A stretch of 64,000 bases of DNA. Source: Verrucomicrobiota bacterium. Lineage in GTDB: Bacteria; Verrucomicrobiota; Verrucomicrobiia; Opitutales; Opitutaceae. The first letter of the stretch is position 1. Each line of letters starts with the position of its first letter. Made by a program: the position numbers and the translations under genes. Shown here in pieces: positions 1 through 9,826 of this stretch. A model generated the notes under the pieces. It saw nothing but the letters and a program-made list of their open reading frames with translations, did no database searches and was not told the DNA's origin. Location: NCBI GenBank assembly GCA_014584295.1, contig JACTNC010000039.1, positions 37,496-101,495 on the forward strand. Direction: 5' to 3'.

Positions 1-1
1 C

Positions 2-574
2 ACGCAGGGCGAATGGGTGGCCCTGATGTCCAGCAACCCCAGTCATTTCAAGGCGGTGGGGCTCAATGGTCCCGTCGAGAGCATTTCCTGGCGGGATGCC
101 ATGGAGTTCTGCCGACGCCTTACGGAACGCGAGAAGGCAGCTGAGCGTCTTCCTGCCGGGTATACCTACACGCTGCCGACGGAAGCCCAATGGGAATACG
201 CCTGCCGGGCTGGGACCACCTCAGCGTATGCCGGCGATCTCGATGCGATGGGATGGTATATTCACGACCACGAGGAGAGCAGCCACGTGGTGGGGAAAAA
301 GGCTCCCAATGCGTGGGGCCTCTATGACATGCACGGAAATGTGTGGGAGTGGTGCCTTGACTGGTATGCCGATACGATTCGGGTCGACTCGCGCGGAGCG
401 ATGATTTCTCCGGCGGAAGGTGTCTATCGTGCGAGCCGGGGAGGTAGTTGGAATTGCCCGGAGGGAAATTGCCGCTCTGCGTTACGCCGCTGGTTATCCC
501 CGGCAGATCGCGGAAACCGCCTGGGATTCCGGCTTGCGCTCTCGCGAAACGTGCCGAAAGCAGGTGGGCAATGA
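2..574 (+). CDS. Formylglycine-generating enzyme-like (SUMF1/FGE-sulfatase domain) protein, 5' end outside window
   Basis: The frame is open from base 2, and TQGEW before the first internal Met matches the usual 'VTQGEW' of SUMF1-type proteins, so the gene starts upstream of the window. Visible family marks are LPTEAQWEYACRAG, GLYDMHGNVWEW and the terminal GGSW...GFRLA block. Genuine FGEs convert a sulfatase Cys to formylglycine and carry two catalytic cysteines separated by four residues after GGS. Here NCPEGNC after GGSW has exactly that spacing, whereas many SUMF1 paralogs keep only the second Cys. Two CSPSR-type sulfatases lie within 10 kb, which fits a maturation role. The stop overlaps the ATG of the next gene (ATGA). 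The domain is certain; true FGE activity is inferred. Confidence 0.85.
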   Translation, partial: TQGEWVALMSSNPSHFKAVGLNGPVESISWRDAMEFCRRLTEREKAAERLPAGYTYTLPTEAQWEYACRAGTTSAYAGDLDAMGWYIHDHEESSHVVGKKAPNAWGLYDMHGNVWEWCLDWYADTIRVDSRGAMISPAEGVYRASRGGSWNCPEGNCRSALRRWLSPADRGNRLGFRLALSRNVPKAGGQ

Positions 575-1344
575 GAGCGACATACTTGAATCTGGCCAGG
601 CTCCTCCTGGCACTGGGAATCCTTGGCGGGGTGCGGGCCGCGGCGGAGCAGACCAAACCGTTGCTTCCGACCATTTACCTGATTGGTGATTCAACCATGG
701 CGGACAAGCCAACAGATCCGCCAAATCCTGAGCGTGGGTGGGGGCAGGCTTTGCCTCATTGGCTCGATCCGGATGCGGTGCGAGTGAGCAACCATGCGAT
801 GAATGGACGCAGCACGAAGAGCTTTCTGGATGAAGGCCGTTGGGCAAAGGTAGTAGCGGCGTTGCAGCCCGGTGACATTGTCATCATCCAGTTTGGGCAT
901 AATGATGAAAAGGTAGATAAGCCGGACAGATATGCGGCCCCGTGGGGTGCCTTTCAGGAGAATCTACGACGGTTTGTGAAAGAGGCGCGCGAACACCAGG
1001 CCATGCCGATTCTGGCTACGCCGGTTGCACGCCGGAAATGGAGCAGCACGGGTGAACTGATTGATACCCATGGGGATTATCCGGCCGCAATGCGGGTGGT
1101 TGCAGAGCAGCAGAAGGTCCCGCTTCTAGAATTGAACAAGCTCACCATGGAACTCGAGCGCGGCCATGGAGTGGAAGGATCGAAAAGGCTGCACCTTCAC
1201 TATCCCGGCGGCAGGTATGCCCGCTGGTCCGAACCGGTGAGAGATGACACACATTATTCGGAGTATGGCGCTGAACGCGTAGCGGCGCTGGCTGTGCAGG
1301 AGATCCTGCGGCTGCAGCTTCCTCCGTCACAATGGGTCCGATGA
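571..1344 (+). CDS. Rhamnogalacturonan acetylesterase-like SGNH/GDSL hydrolase (CE12-like), secreted
   Basis: A 257-residue protein; the ATG at 571 is chosen because it overlaps the upstream stop and begins a signal peptide (MRATYLNLARLLLALG...VRA). SGNH blocks are visible: GDSTMAD (nucleophile Ser), the Gly of MNGRSTKSF, FGHND with the Asn, and DDTHYSEYGA with the catalytic Asp/His. Families with this arrangement remove O-acetyl groups from pectic rhamnogalacturonan or similar glycans in the periplasm. It sits in an operon-like run with the FGE-like gene and a sulfatase, so it probably strips an ester decoration from the same substrate. The exact substrate is not readable from sequence. Confidence 0.85.
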   Translation: MRATYLNLARLLLALGILGGVRAAAEQTKPLLPTIYLIGDSTMADKPTDPPNPERGWGQALPHWLDPDAVRVSNHAMNGRSTKSFLDEGRWAKVVAALQPGDIVIIQFGHNDEKVDKPDRYAAPWGAFQENLRRFVKEAREHQAMPILATPVARRKWSSTGELIDTHGDYPAAMRVVAEQQKVPLLELNKLTMELERGHGVEGSKRLHLHYPGGRYARWSEPVRDDTHYSEYGAERVAALAVQEILRLQLPPSQWVR

Positions 1345-1414
1345 GCCGCGAAAATCGGCACACGGAAATGCGTGCAATCGCACAACTCCGAACCGAACTT
1401 TCTGGAATTTTTCC

Positions 1415-2896
1415 ATGCCACATCAATTTCGTCTGATTGTGCAGACCGGCTGCCTTTTGGGCTGCCTCCTTGCGGGCTCCCTCGTCGCAGAGGCTGCACA
1501 CCCCAATGTGCTGCTCATCTGCCTTGACGACCTGAAGCCTGTTCTTGGGTGCTATGGCGACCCTCTCGCCAAGACGCCAAACATTGATCGACTGGCGCGA
1601 AGAGGAGTGACCTTTGAGAGCGCGTACTGCAACCAGGCGTTATGCTCACCATCTCGGAACTCGCTGATGACAGGAATGCGACCGACCTCGATGGGCATCT
1701 ATGACCTGACAACAAATTTCCGTCAGGCGCTTCCTGATGCGGTCACGCTGCCACAATATTTTGCGAGATACGGATTCCGGACTGAGGCCCTCGGCAAGAT
1801 ACTCCATACCACCAATGGCAACCACGAGGATGCCGTGTCATGGACGGAACCGCACTTCTGGTCTGATATAGGCTCTGTTCCCCAGCGACCATCTTCTGAT
1901 CGGAAAGGGCCCGAGAGAAGGCAGCGCGGGGTTGTGAGAAGCCGCCCTGCAGTATCCTCGGATGAGGTGCCGGACAATTTCTACACCGACGGAAGGATCG
2001 CAGACGAAGTGATAAGACGACTTCGCGATGCAAATTCAAAGTCGGATGTACCGTTGTTCGTTGCCGTAGGCTTTCTAAAACCGCACCTGCCGTTCCACGT
2101 CCCGAAGCGGTATTGGGATATGCATGACCGATCCAGGTTCAAACCCGCGCAGAATCTGTCTGACCCTGAGGGGGCGCCAAAATACGCTCTCACCCATTCG
2201 GAGGAGCTTCGTTCCTACGCAGGAATCCCTGACGGCCCATTGGCCGTTGATCTGCAGCGTGAACTGCTGCATGGCTACTATGCAGCGGTGAGTTATGTGG
2301 ATGCGCAGGTTGGGCGAGTGCTCGATGAACTGGACCGGCAGAACCTGGCCGACAAGACCATCGTTGTGCTTTGGGGCGATCATGGCTGGCATCTGGGCGA
2401 CCACTCGCTCTGGGGCAAGAAGACCAACTATGAGCAGGCAACGCGAATCCCGCTGATCATTGCAGGGCCTGGTATCGCTCAAGGAGAGAAGAGCCGTGGT
2501 CTCGTGGAGACCATTGATCTCTATCCGACCCTTGCTGATCTTGCCGGACTGCCGGCACCCCGGGTGGCGCAGGAACTGGAAGGCAGCAGTTTTGCTCCCA
2601 CGGCGCGCAATCCGCGACTGCCAACAAAACAGGCAGTCTTCCACGCCTATCCCAGGAAACGAGAAGGTGATGGACAGGTCATCGGGCGGGCGGTTCGTAC
2701 GGAGCGGTATCGCCTCGTTGAATGGAAGGTGCCCGGAGCGGCTCCTGAGACGGCGGATCTGGAACTTTACGACTATGTCAGCGATGTGCTCGAAAGCAGG
2801 AATCTCGCGACTGAGAAAACAGCGGTGGTCGAGAAGCTACGCCGCCTTCTTGCGACGCAGCCGGAGGCCAAACCCCAGGTTGGCAGGAAAATGTAG
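1415..2896 (+). CDS. Sulfatase, iduronate-2-sulfatase-like, secreted
   Basis: 493 residues with an N-terminal signal peptide ending near AEA-A. The alkaline-phosphatase-superfamily sulfatase fold is shown by the metal-binding LLICLDDLKP start, TPNIDRLARRG, and the signature CSPSR with Cys77 as the formylglycine precursor. The block FLKPHLPFHVPKRYWD and the later WGDHGWHLGDH are typical of iduronate-2-sulfatase-like enzymes. It should hydrolyse a sulfate ester on a sugar in the periplasm after Cys modification by an FGE such as the protein at the left edge. The sulfatase call is firm; the iduronate-2-sulfate specificity is only a family resemblance. Confidence 0.92.
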   Translation: MPHQFRLIVQTGCLLGCLLAGSLVAEAAHPNVLLICLDDLKPVLGCYGDPLAKTPNIDRLARRGVTFESAYCNQALCSPSRNSLMTGMRPTSMGIYDLTTNFRQALPDAVTLPQYFARYGFRTEALGKILHTTNGNHEDAVSWTEPHFWSDIGSVPQRPSSDRKGPERRQRGVVRSRPAVSSDEVPDNFYTDGRIADEVIRRLRDANSKSDVPLFVAVGFLKPHLPFHVPKRYWDMHDRSRFKPAQNLSDPEGAPKYALTHSEELRSYAGIPDGPLAVDLQRELLHGYYAAVSYVDAQVGRVLDELDRQNLADKTIVVLWGDHGWHLGDHSLWGKKTNYEQATRIPLIIAGPGIAQGEKSRGLVETIDLYPTLADLAGLPAPRVAQELEGSSFAPTARNPRLPTKQAVFHAYPRKREGDGQVIGRAVRTERYRLVEWKVPGAAPETADLELYDYVSDVLESRNLATEKTAVVEKLRRLLATQPEAKPQVGRKM

Positions 2897-3264
2897 GCGC
2901 CGTTCGAGTAACGGCGGATTCAGGGGCGCTGAAGGCGTGCCGCGTTGGAAATCAGAGGGACCAAGGCGCATGGAGGATTTGAATGGCTGATGCCTTCTCG
3001 TGAGCGGCATCGTCTACGAATCTTGCCGCGAATTGCCGAGTGCTCCGGAAGGCGAGTTTGAGGCCAGAAGCCCGGGTGAAGGCGTGCATCCAGTAGAAAT
3101 CCGCGCGTTATTTTCACCTTCGGGCTTGACTCTATTATTCAGTATGTTCAGATTGAAATTGTTACCGACCAATCCCAACCCTCAATGGCTGCGTGGAACA
3201 CCTATCGCTGCCTCCACGCGACCTTGCCAGACAGTTGCAGACCTGATCCTAGCCCAACTCAATC
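2897..3264. other. 368-base gap before the TonB receptor gene; no convincing gene
   Basis: Short frames in this gap lack start context and family resemblance. TTGACT at 3126-3131 could be a -35 element in front of the receptor gene, but no good -10 hexamer lies 16-18 bases downstream. The stretch around 3117-3180 is richer in A/T than its surroundings, as expected for a promoter and leader. No terminator-like hairpin with a T run was found after the sulfatase gene. Confidence 0.4.
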
Positions 3265-6200
3265 ATGAATCGACAAAGACATTTTACTACGCGGGCCACG
3301 CGCTTCGTACTGGCCCTTGGTTTGGGCTCCCTTCTCAGTGATGGCAGGGCTCAGACAGCTGCACCTACGGTCACTGCGAGTCAATCTACCGGCAATATTT
3401 CCGGTCGTGTGCAGAATGTGGACACCGGACAATATCTGGTGAACGCCCGGGTAAGCGTGGTGGGAAGCAATCGCCAAGCGTTCACTGACGAGACCGGGAT
3501 TTTCTGGTTGAACGATCTTGCTGTCGGGCCCGTAACCCTGCGGGTTTTCTATACGGGTCTGTTGCCTGAAGAGCTTGTTGTCAGGGTTGAGGCGGGGGCA
3601 ACCGTCAATCAGCCGATTCAGCTTTCGAGTACGGTCCGAGGGGCGGACAGCCGTCCGGTGGTCAAGCTCGATCCTTTCAAGGTTACGGCAGATGCAGAAA
3701 TGACGGCAGATGCCCTTGCGGTGAATGAGCAGCGGTTCGCAGGGAACATCAAGAGCGTCCTTGCTGCGGATGCCTTTGGAGACATTTCCGAGGGAAATGT
3801 CGGGGAATTTCTGAAATATATGCCCAGCATACAGGCGGATTTTGCGGATCCCCAGATTGCCTCAGTGACCGTACGCGGCCTTGCCAGCAATCTCACCCAA
3901 GTCTCGACGGATGGTGCGCAGATGGCGAATGCCCATACCGGAGGTGCCAGCCGTGTCTTTCAGTTCTATCAGGTTTCGATGAACAATCTGTCCCGCATAG
4001 AGCTCACCAAAGTGCCAAGGCCAGGAGACCCCGCAGACTCCATGGGAGGCATCATCAATCTGATCAGCAAGAGCGCGTTTGAGCGAAGGACTCCGCAGTT
4101 CAATTACCGGATGTTTTTTACCGGTGCGAAGGACAACATCTCGATCAAGAGGATGAGAGGTCCGCAGGAGAAACTGGCGCACAGGATCCTGCCGAGCGTC
4201 GAGTTTTCATACATCCTGCCGGTCAACGATCGCTTTGGCATTTCGGTATCTTCAAGCAGCCTGAATCGCTATGACGAGCGGCATGTGGCTGCCAAAGTCT
4301 TCAATACCAGCCTGGCCAACAGTGGCGCATCGGTGAGCAACCCGTTCATGCAATCGTTCACGCTGCAGGATGCTCCACGATACACGTATCGGAATTCGAT
4401 CAGCTTGAAGGCCGACTGGCGCGTGACACCCAATTCTGTGCTGTCCGCGACAGTGCAATATGGCGACTACCTGACAAGGTACTCGATGAGTCAGTTGGTT
4501 GCGACTACCGGAACCAATGCTGTACCGACGGCGGGCGGAAAAGCGCTGAGTTGGGGGCCCGACTATACGCATGGTGCGACAGGCCGGGGCGGCATGACAC
4601 TGGATGGACAAAACTATGTCATTGATGGGGCAACCAAGTTTGGAAATCTCCGTTATCGATTCGACAACGGCACGTGGCAGATCAAAGCGGGTGCAAGCTG
4701 GTCGAAATCAAAGACCGCGATGAATGATGTTGAGGCCGGTCAATTTTATTCCACGACCAACCAGCTGATCGGGCTCCCAGGGTTTGTCGGATCGCTGTTC
4801 ACCGTCGATTTTCTTGATATCAACAAGAATTCTCCAGGCAGTGTTCGATTCACCGATGCAAATGGTGCCCTAGTCGACATTACTGATCCCAACAAGTATC
4901 GGCTGACGGCAGCTACATCGGTACCGCGCAGGATATCGAACGAAGTTTATACGGCAGATGCCAGCATACGTCGTCGGATAAACAGTCTACCTTTTCCGCT
5001 GGCGGTGGAAATCGGCGGTGCCCAGCGCTATCAGAAATTCGATACGCGCCGATGGAACAATGCCTACACCTACTATGGACCTGATGGGAATGCCGCGACC
5101 AATGATCATTCCACTCCCTATCTGGCAGATATGAGTCGCGCAGGGAGGACCAATCTTGATTTTGGGTTTGCCGGGATCAAGGACCTCCCCTGGTTCTCGG
5201 CCACCCATGCCTATTCCGCATGGCAGGAGAATCCCGTGCTTTTTGGGCAGACACTCGCACAAAAAGTGAGCGGCGAGACCTTTCGGCGGACAAACTCCGA
5301 ACTTTTTGAAGAGACTGTAAACGCATTCTATTTTGAGGTTGATGGACAGTTTCTGCGCAATCGGCTGCGGGTGCTGACGGGAGTCCGCTATGAGGAAACC
5401 ATCGGCAAAGGCGCCGGTCTACTTACAGACCCAAATGGAGTCTGGGTTCGCGATGCAGACGGGTCCTTTGCGCATGACAGCAAGGGAGCGAGAATTCGCA
5501 AGCCCGAGGCGGGCGCAGTAGGCTCCCTGGAGCAACTCGACGTCACTCTTTTTGAGCGGGCCGCGAAAGCAAGACGCACCTATGACGGATTTTATCCCAG
5601 CGCACATTTGACGTATAATATCACTGAGAACCTGATGGCCCGATTCGCCTATGCGCGAACCTATGGTCGGCCGAATGTCACTTCAATCATACCCAATATG
5701 ACGATCAATGAATTTGATCTTGAGAATGGCAGTCCGACCGACGGCGCCTTGGGTACGATCACTATGCGAAACACGGGGCTTCGTCCGTGGGTGGCTGACA
5801 ACTATGATTATACCCTTGAATACTATACCAAAAATGGAGGGGCATTCTCAGCAGGCGTATTCAGAAAACAGATTGACGGCTTTTTTCAAACTGTTGTGAA
5901 GATCGTCAACGAGGAGGATCTGGCTGCACTTGGGCTTGATCCGATATATGCAGGTTATCAGCTGAGCACCCAGTATAATCTGGGAAAGGGAAGTATAGAT
6001 GGATATGAGTTCAGCGCCAGGCAACCGCTTGCGGTTCTTGGATCTTGGGGCAAGCCCTTCGATGTCTTCGCGAACGCCTCCTATTTTACGGACATATCGG
6101 GGTTGAAAGGTCGTACGATCAATGCCGGTGCCACCATTCGCCTGGATCCCATTACGTTCAGCACAAAGGTGAACTACAGGACCGGCCGGCGAGGAGCTGC

Positions 6201-6435
6201 CGTGGCTGCGATGGGGCCCGGGGCCTATGAATATGAGGGACCGCGAACAGCAGTGGACGTCAGCATTTCCTGGCTTCTGAGGAAACATCTTTCCCTATTT
6301 TTTGGGGGCACCAACATATTCAGCGACGATCCCACCGCGGAACGATATGGATCTGAGACGCCGGAATGGGCAAGGCGGTTCAGGATCCAGCAATTCGGTG
6401 CGCAATATCAACTGGGGGTCCGCGGAACCTTCTGA
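3265..6435 (+). CDS. TonB-dependent outer-membrane receptor with carboxypeptidase-regulatory-like N-domain
   Basis: 1056 residues. Order: signal peptide (residues 1 to about 30), CarboxypepD_reg-like domain (about 42-125, SGRVQNVDTGQYLVNARV...), the LDPFKVTA linker common in Opitutaceae receptors, plug domain (about 150-270, with VRGLASNLTQVSTDGAQMA and GDPADSMGGIINLISK), then a 22-strand-type barrel ending in an aromatic residue (YQLGVRGTF). It imports an oligosaccharide or other ligand across the outer membrane using TonB/ExbBD energy. As usual outside Bacteroidota there is no SusD partner. Its position between two groups of secreted esterases and sulfatases suggests it takes up their product. 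Confidence 0.93.
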   Translation: MNRQRHFTTRATRFVLALGLGSLLSDGRAQTAAPTVTASQSTGNISGRVQNVDTGQYLVNARVSVVGSNRQAFTDETGIFWLNDLAVGPVTLRVFYTGLLPEELVVRVEAGATVNQPIQLSSTVRGADSRPVVKLDPFKVTADAEMTADALAVNEQRFAGNIKSVLAADAFGDISEGNVGEFLKYMPSIQADFADPQIASVTVRGLASNLTQVSTDGAQMANAHTGGASRVFQFYQVSMNNLSRIELTKVPRPGDPADSMGGIINLISKSAFERRTPQFNYRMFFTGAKDNISIKRMRGPQEKLAHRILPSVEFSYILPVNDRFGISVSSSSLNRYDERHVAAKVFNTSLANSGASVSNPFMQSFTLQDAPRYTYRNSISLKADWRVTPNSVLSATVQYGDYLTRYSMSQLVATTGTNAVPTAGGKALSWGPDYTHGATGRGGMTLDGQNYVIDGATKFGNLRYRFDNGTWQIKAGASWSKSKTAMNDVEAGQFYSTTNQLIGLPGFVGSLFTVDFLDINKNSPGSVRFTDANGALVDITDPNKYRLTAATSVPRRISNEVYTADASIRRRINSLPFPLAVEIGGAQRYQKFDTRRWNNAYTYYGPDGNAATNDHSTPYLADMSRAGRTNLDFGFAGIKDLPWFSATHAYSAWQENPVLFGQTLAQKVSGETFRRTNSELFEETVNAFYFEVDGQFLRNRLRVLTGVRYEETIGKGAGLLTDPNGVWVRDADGSFAHDSKGARIRKPEAGAVGSLEQLDVTLFERAAKARRTYDGFYPSAHLTYNITENLMARFAYARTYGRPNVTSIIPNMTINEFDLENGSPTDGALGTITMRNTGLRPWVADNYDYTLEYYTKNGGAFSAGVFRKQIDGFFQTVVKIVNEEDLAALGLDPIYAGYQLSTQYNLGKGSIDGYEFSARQPLAVLGSWGKPFDVFANASYFTDISGLKGRTINAGATIRLDPITFSTKVNYRTGRRGAAVAAMGPGAYEYEGPRTAVDVSISWLLRKHLSLFFGGTNIFSDDPTAERYGSETPEWARRFRIQQFGAQYQLGVRGTF

Positions 6436-6530
6436 CGGCCATCCCTGGGTGCGGTCTGTTCCCGCGCGTTTCGAATCAAAGACACGATTCCGATGACAAG
6501 AATGAAATCCCCTGGTGGAGGTGCCTTCAT

Positions 6531-8303
6531 ATGATTGATGCCGAAATAGGTGGGGCGGTGAAATGGCCCCGACGGCGCCAGTCATGGCTGGCAGTAGCCC
6601 TCCTTGGGCTGTTTGCCCTGGGAGGCGTGCCCATGGAGGGGCAGACGAAGGACGCGGGCCAGATCGTATGGCACAATCTGCTCAAGGAATCCAAATTGGA
6701 GGGACAGGGATGGAGTACGACCAATCATCCGTACGACCGCCTGCCTGCTGCAGCGCGCGGAGTGGTCCGGGATCCAGTTTGGAAACTTGGAGAAGACTCT
6801 ACCGGGCTTCGGTTTCGTTTTGTTACGGATGCCGACTCGATACGGGCGCGGTGGATGCTGCGTCAGGACCGCCTGGCGATGTATCACATGCCGGCAACAG
6901 GAGTAAGCGGCTTGGACCTGTATGTGCGCAATGCTGATTCATGGAAGTGGATCGGTGTCGGACGCCCTCGAAACACCGGGAAATCCCAAGACCAGTTATT
7001 GGTGGGTGACCTTGGACGAGAATTGCGCGAATACATGCTCTATCTCCCGCTCTACAACGGGGTCGATTCCGTTGAACTGGGCCTTCCACAGGGCGCCAAG
7101 TTTGAGCCTGCGCCGGATCGCTATTCGGGAAAGAAGCCGATCGTATTCTATGGCACGTCGATCACGCAGGGCGGTTGTGCCTCACGACCGGGCATGTCCT
7201 ATGAGGCCATCCTGGGGCGTCGTTTGGATTGGCCCACGATCAATCTGGGCTTCAGCGGGAATGGAAAATCGGAACCTGAAATGGCGCAGCTTGTTGCCCA
7301 GCTTGATGCCTCTGTCTACGTTTTCGATAGCTTGGGCAACCTGACTCCGGAACAAACCAAGGAAAGGGTGAGGCCGTTTATCAAGGTCCTCCGGGATCGT
7401 CATCCCACAACGCCCATCGTCCTGCTTGAGCATCTTTATCCACCGCATTCGGTATTTGGTGAGAACTTCCGCGCAAAGGACACCGAAACGAATGGATATC
7501 TGCGTCAATTGTATGACGAACTGAAGAAGTCTGGGGATAAGCACATCCACTATGTTCCCGCGTCCTTGCTCCTTGGTGGTGACGGGGAGGACACGGTGGA
7601 TGGGCTCCATCCCACCGACCTTGGCTTCATGCGAATGGCGGATGGCATCGAAGCAACATTGCGCTCGGCGATGGCCGATGCCGGTTTCGTTGTCCCGGAT
7701 GAGGCAGGTTTTGTCCCGCTTTTTGATGGAAAGACTCTGTCCGGTTGGAAGCCGCACGAGGGTATGCCACCGATTCATCGTGCGGGAAAATGGTGGGTTG
7801 AGGATGGCGTTCTGTATGGAACACAGGATCCACCTGGCAAAGGCGGACTTCTCTGGCTGGATCGACCCTATACGAATTACATCCTGAAGCTTCAGGTCCA
7901 GGTGACCTATCCCATGGATACCGGTGTCTTTCTCCGGGTCGGGCCAACGGGACTCAGCCAACAGGTAACCTTTGACTACCGACCCCGTGGTTATGTGGGT
8001 CGAATCTTTATTCCATTCCTGGGGCATACCCACGTTTCGCGCGATACCGAAGGTGTGAGGCTTGTCCGGCCGGACACATGGAACGACCTGACAATCCGCA
8101 TCGAAGGCAATCCTGCGCGGATTCGCGTATGGCTTAATGAGCGTTTGGTCACCGACTTTACCCACTCGGAAAAAACGGCCCGTGGGCTGCCTGCAACAGG
8201 GGGAATTGCACTTCAGGTCCATCCCGACGTCGAGGGGTTGACGACTTGGAAGGCAGGCAACGCGGTGAAATTCCGAAACGTAAGAATCAAGGAGCTGCCA
8301 TGA
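6531..8303 (+). CDS. SGNH hydrolase fused to a DUF1080 (3-keto-disaccharide hydrolase-like) domain, secreted
   Basis: 590 residues. The ATG at 6531 follows a purine-rich GGTGGAGG about 10 bases upstream and starts an export signal (KWPRRRQSWLAVALLGLFALGG). Residues about 45-190 form an accessory beta domain. About 195-390 is an SGNH esterase/lipase domain with YGTSITQGG (nucleophile Ser), NLGFSGNG, the SLGNL block and DGLHPTDLG (catalytic Asp/His). About 395-590 is a concanavalin-like DUF1080 domain (PLFDGKTLSGWK, WWVEDGVLYG, DTGVFLRVG, WNDLTIRIEGN). DUF1080 members include 3-ketoglycoside-cleaving enzymes. The stop overlaps the start of the ceramidase-like gene (ATGA), implying coupled translation. 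The fusion is visible; the joint substrate is unknown. Confidence 0.88.
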   Translation: MIDAEIGGAVKWPRRRQSWLAVALLGLFALGGVPMEGQTKDAGQIVWHNLLKESKLEGQGWSTTNHPYDRLPAAARGVVRDPVWKLGEDSTGLRFRFVTDADSIRARWMLRQDRLAMYHMPATGVSGLDLYVRNADSWKWIGVGRPRNTGKSQDQLLVGDLGRELREYMLYLPLYNGVDSVELGLPQGAKFEPAPDRYSGKKPIVFYGTSITQGGCASRPGMSYEAILGRRLDWPTINLGFSGNGKSEPEMAQLVAQLDASVYVFDSLGNLTPEQTKERVRPFIKVLRDRHPTTPIVLLEHLYPPHSVFGENFRAKDTETNGYLRQLYDELKKSGDKHIHYVPASLLLGGDGEDTVDGLHPTDLGFMRMADGIEATLRSAMADAGFVVPDEAGFVPLFDGKTLSGWKPHEGMPPIHRAGKWWVEDGVLYGTQDPPGKGGLLWLDRPYTNYILKLQVQVTYPMDTGVFLRVGPTGLSQQVTFDYRPRGYVGRIFIPFLGHTHVSRDTEGVRLVRPDTWNDLTIRIEGNPARIRVWLNERLVTDFTHSEKTARGLPATGGIALQVHPDVEGLTTWKAGNAVKFRNVRIKELP

Positions 8304-9781
8304 TGAAGTTTTCATTCCGACCGCTTGTTGCGTCCCCCTCAATCGTTCACGTGCTGCGGACATTTGCGCACTTGTCGGGGAAACATGCCTCAGCTGTCCT
8401 GAGCCTATTATTGTGGCTGGGTACGCCATCTTTCCTGCATGCCGAGTCTCTGAGAGTCGGCGCTGCGGCGGTTGATATTACTCCGCCGTTGAAGATGCCG
8501 TTTCAAGTTCCCCAACGGCCTCCGCATCCGGCACCAGGTGCAGAAGGCACGCATGATCCGTTACACGCGAAGGCGGTGGTCTTTGAAAGCGGGGGAATCA
8601 AGGCGGCAATTGTCGCGTGCGATGTTACCAGCCTGCCTCTGGCCATGATTGAAGAGGCCCGAAAGATCGTGGGAAAGATCTGCGATGTGCCTCCGGAAAA
8701 CGTGATGATTACATCGACGCACACGCATACGAGTCCGAATCTTCGCCCACGCTTTTTCAAGGATACCGCCACCCGTGAACAGATGGCGATCGCCGACCGG
8801 TATCTGACTGGTCTTCCAGGCATGATCGCAGAGAGTGTCAGGCAGGCTGAGGCGAATCTCACTCCGGCTCGCCTGCATGCGGCATGTGGCAGGGTCGACA
8901 ACCTCGCCTACAACCGGCGCTATCTCATGAAGGATGGACGCGTCTACGCGAATCCGGCAAAGGGTCACGATGAAGACCTCGTCAATGTCGTGCGTGAGGC
9001 CGGGACGACGGATCCATCCCTTCCGCTCGTCTATGTCGATGCGCCCGATGGAAAGCCATTGGCCAGCCTGGTCAATTTCTCGATGCATCTGGATACCACG
9101 GGTGGCCTCCAATTTTCGTCCGATTTTGCATATGAGCTGTCGAAGATCCTCGCCGATGTGAAGGGACCCGAAATGCTGACGCACTTCACCATCGGCGCCG
9201 CGGGGAATATCAATCACTACTATCTGTTGGATCCCAAGAAGCCCCATCGTGTGAAGGGGTATGGCGAAGCGGCGCGTATCGGCGCATTGCTGGCGGCTGA
9301 AGTGGTCCGTTGCTATCAGCGACTGGAGACGCTTGCGAGTGCGCCGCTCAAGGTCTCGCGCGAGAGCGTGCGTCTGAAGCTCATGGCCTCCAAGAGCCGC
9401 CAGTTCGAGGAAACTCACCAGAAGAAGCCCTTTTTTGATGGCGAGGTCATGGAGACCTATGTCGACGGGAATTATACATTCCAGGCTGAGGTGATGGTGA
9501 TCACTTTGGGTGATGAGCTCGCGTTTGTTGGCGTACCCGGTGAGCTCTTCGTGGAGCTTGGGCTTCAGGTGAAGATGAACTCGCCCTACAAGTATACGTT
9601 TCTCAATGAGCTGGCGAATGGTGCGATCGGATACATTCCGACCCGAAGGGCCATGAGCGAAGGAGCCTATGGCGCCTCTCCGCCGACTACGCGCAATGAA
9701 CCGGGCAACGGCGAGGCACTCGTCGATTCCGCAATCCGTCAGCTTATCGCCCATCGGGCTATCGAACCTACCCTTCGTTAG
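8300..9781 (+). CDS. Neutral/alkaline non-lysosomal ceramidase-like protein, secreted (first copy)
   Basis: 493 residues; the ATG at 8300 overlaps the stop of the SGNH-DUF1080 gene. A long signal region (up to FLHAES) precedes the ceramidase-type N-terminal domain: LRVGAAAVDITPP, AVVFESGGIKAAIVACDVTSLP and the metal-binding ITSTHTHTSPN. Classical ceramidases are about 650-700 residues, and this shorter form lacks most of their C-terminal domain. Such short homologues are common in Verrucomicrobiota and Planctomycetota, where their substrate is not established. The coupling with DUF1080, repeated at 16.4-18.8 kb, suggests an amide- or ester-cleaving role on a glycan rather than sphingolipid turnover, but that is inference. 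Confidence 0.85.
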   Translation: MMKFSFRPLVASPSIVHVLRTFAHLSGKHASAVLSLLLWLGTPSFLHAESLRVGAAAVDITPPLKMPFQVPQRPPHPAPGAEGTHDPLHAKAVVFESGGIKAAIVACDVTSLPLAMIEEARKIVGKICDVPPENVMITSTHTHTSPNLRPRFFKDTATREQMAIADRYLTGLPGMIAESVRQAEANLTPARLHAACGRVDNLAYNRRYLMKDGRVYANPAKGHDEDLVNVVREAGTTDPSLPLVYVDAPDGKPLASLVNFSMHLDTTGGLQFSSDFAYELSKILADVKGPEMLTHFTIGAAGNINHYYLLDPKKPHRVKGYGEAARIGALLAAEVVRCYQRLETLASAPLKVSRESVRLKLMASKSRQFEETHQKKPFFDGEVMETYVDGNYTFQAEVMVITLGDELAFVGVPGELFVELGLQVKMNSPYKYTFLNELANGAIGYIPTRRAMSEGAYGASPPTTRNEPGNGEALVDSAIRQLIAHRAIEPTLR

Positions 9782-9826
9782 GCCGCGAAAGGGAGCCATC
9801 GGCGCAGATCTCAAAACAAGAATCCC

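Noticed and set aside
3126..3154. Sigma-70-like promoter before the TonB receptor gene
   Set aside because: TTGACT is a fair -35 but the bases at the -10 distance match TATAAT poorly.
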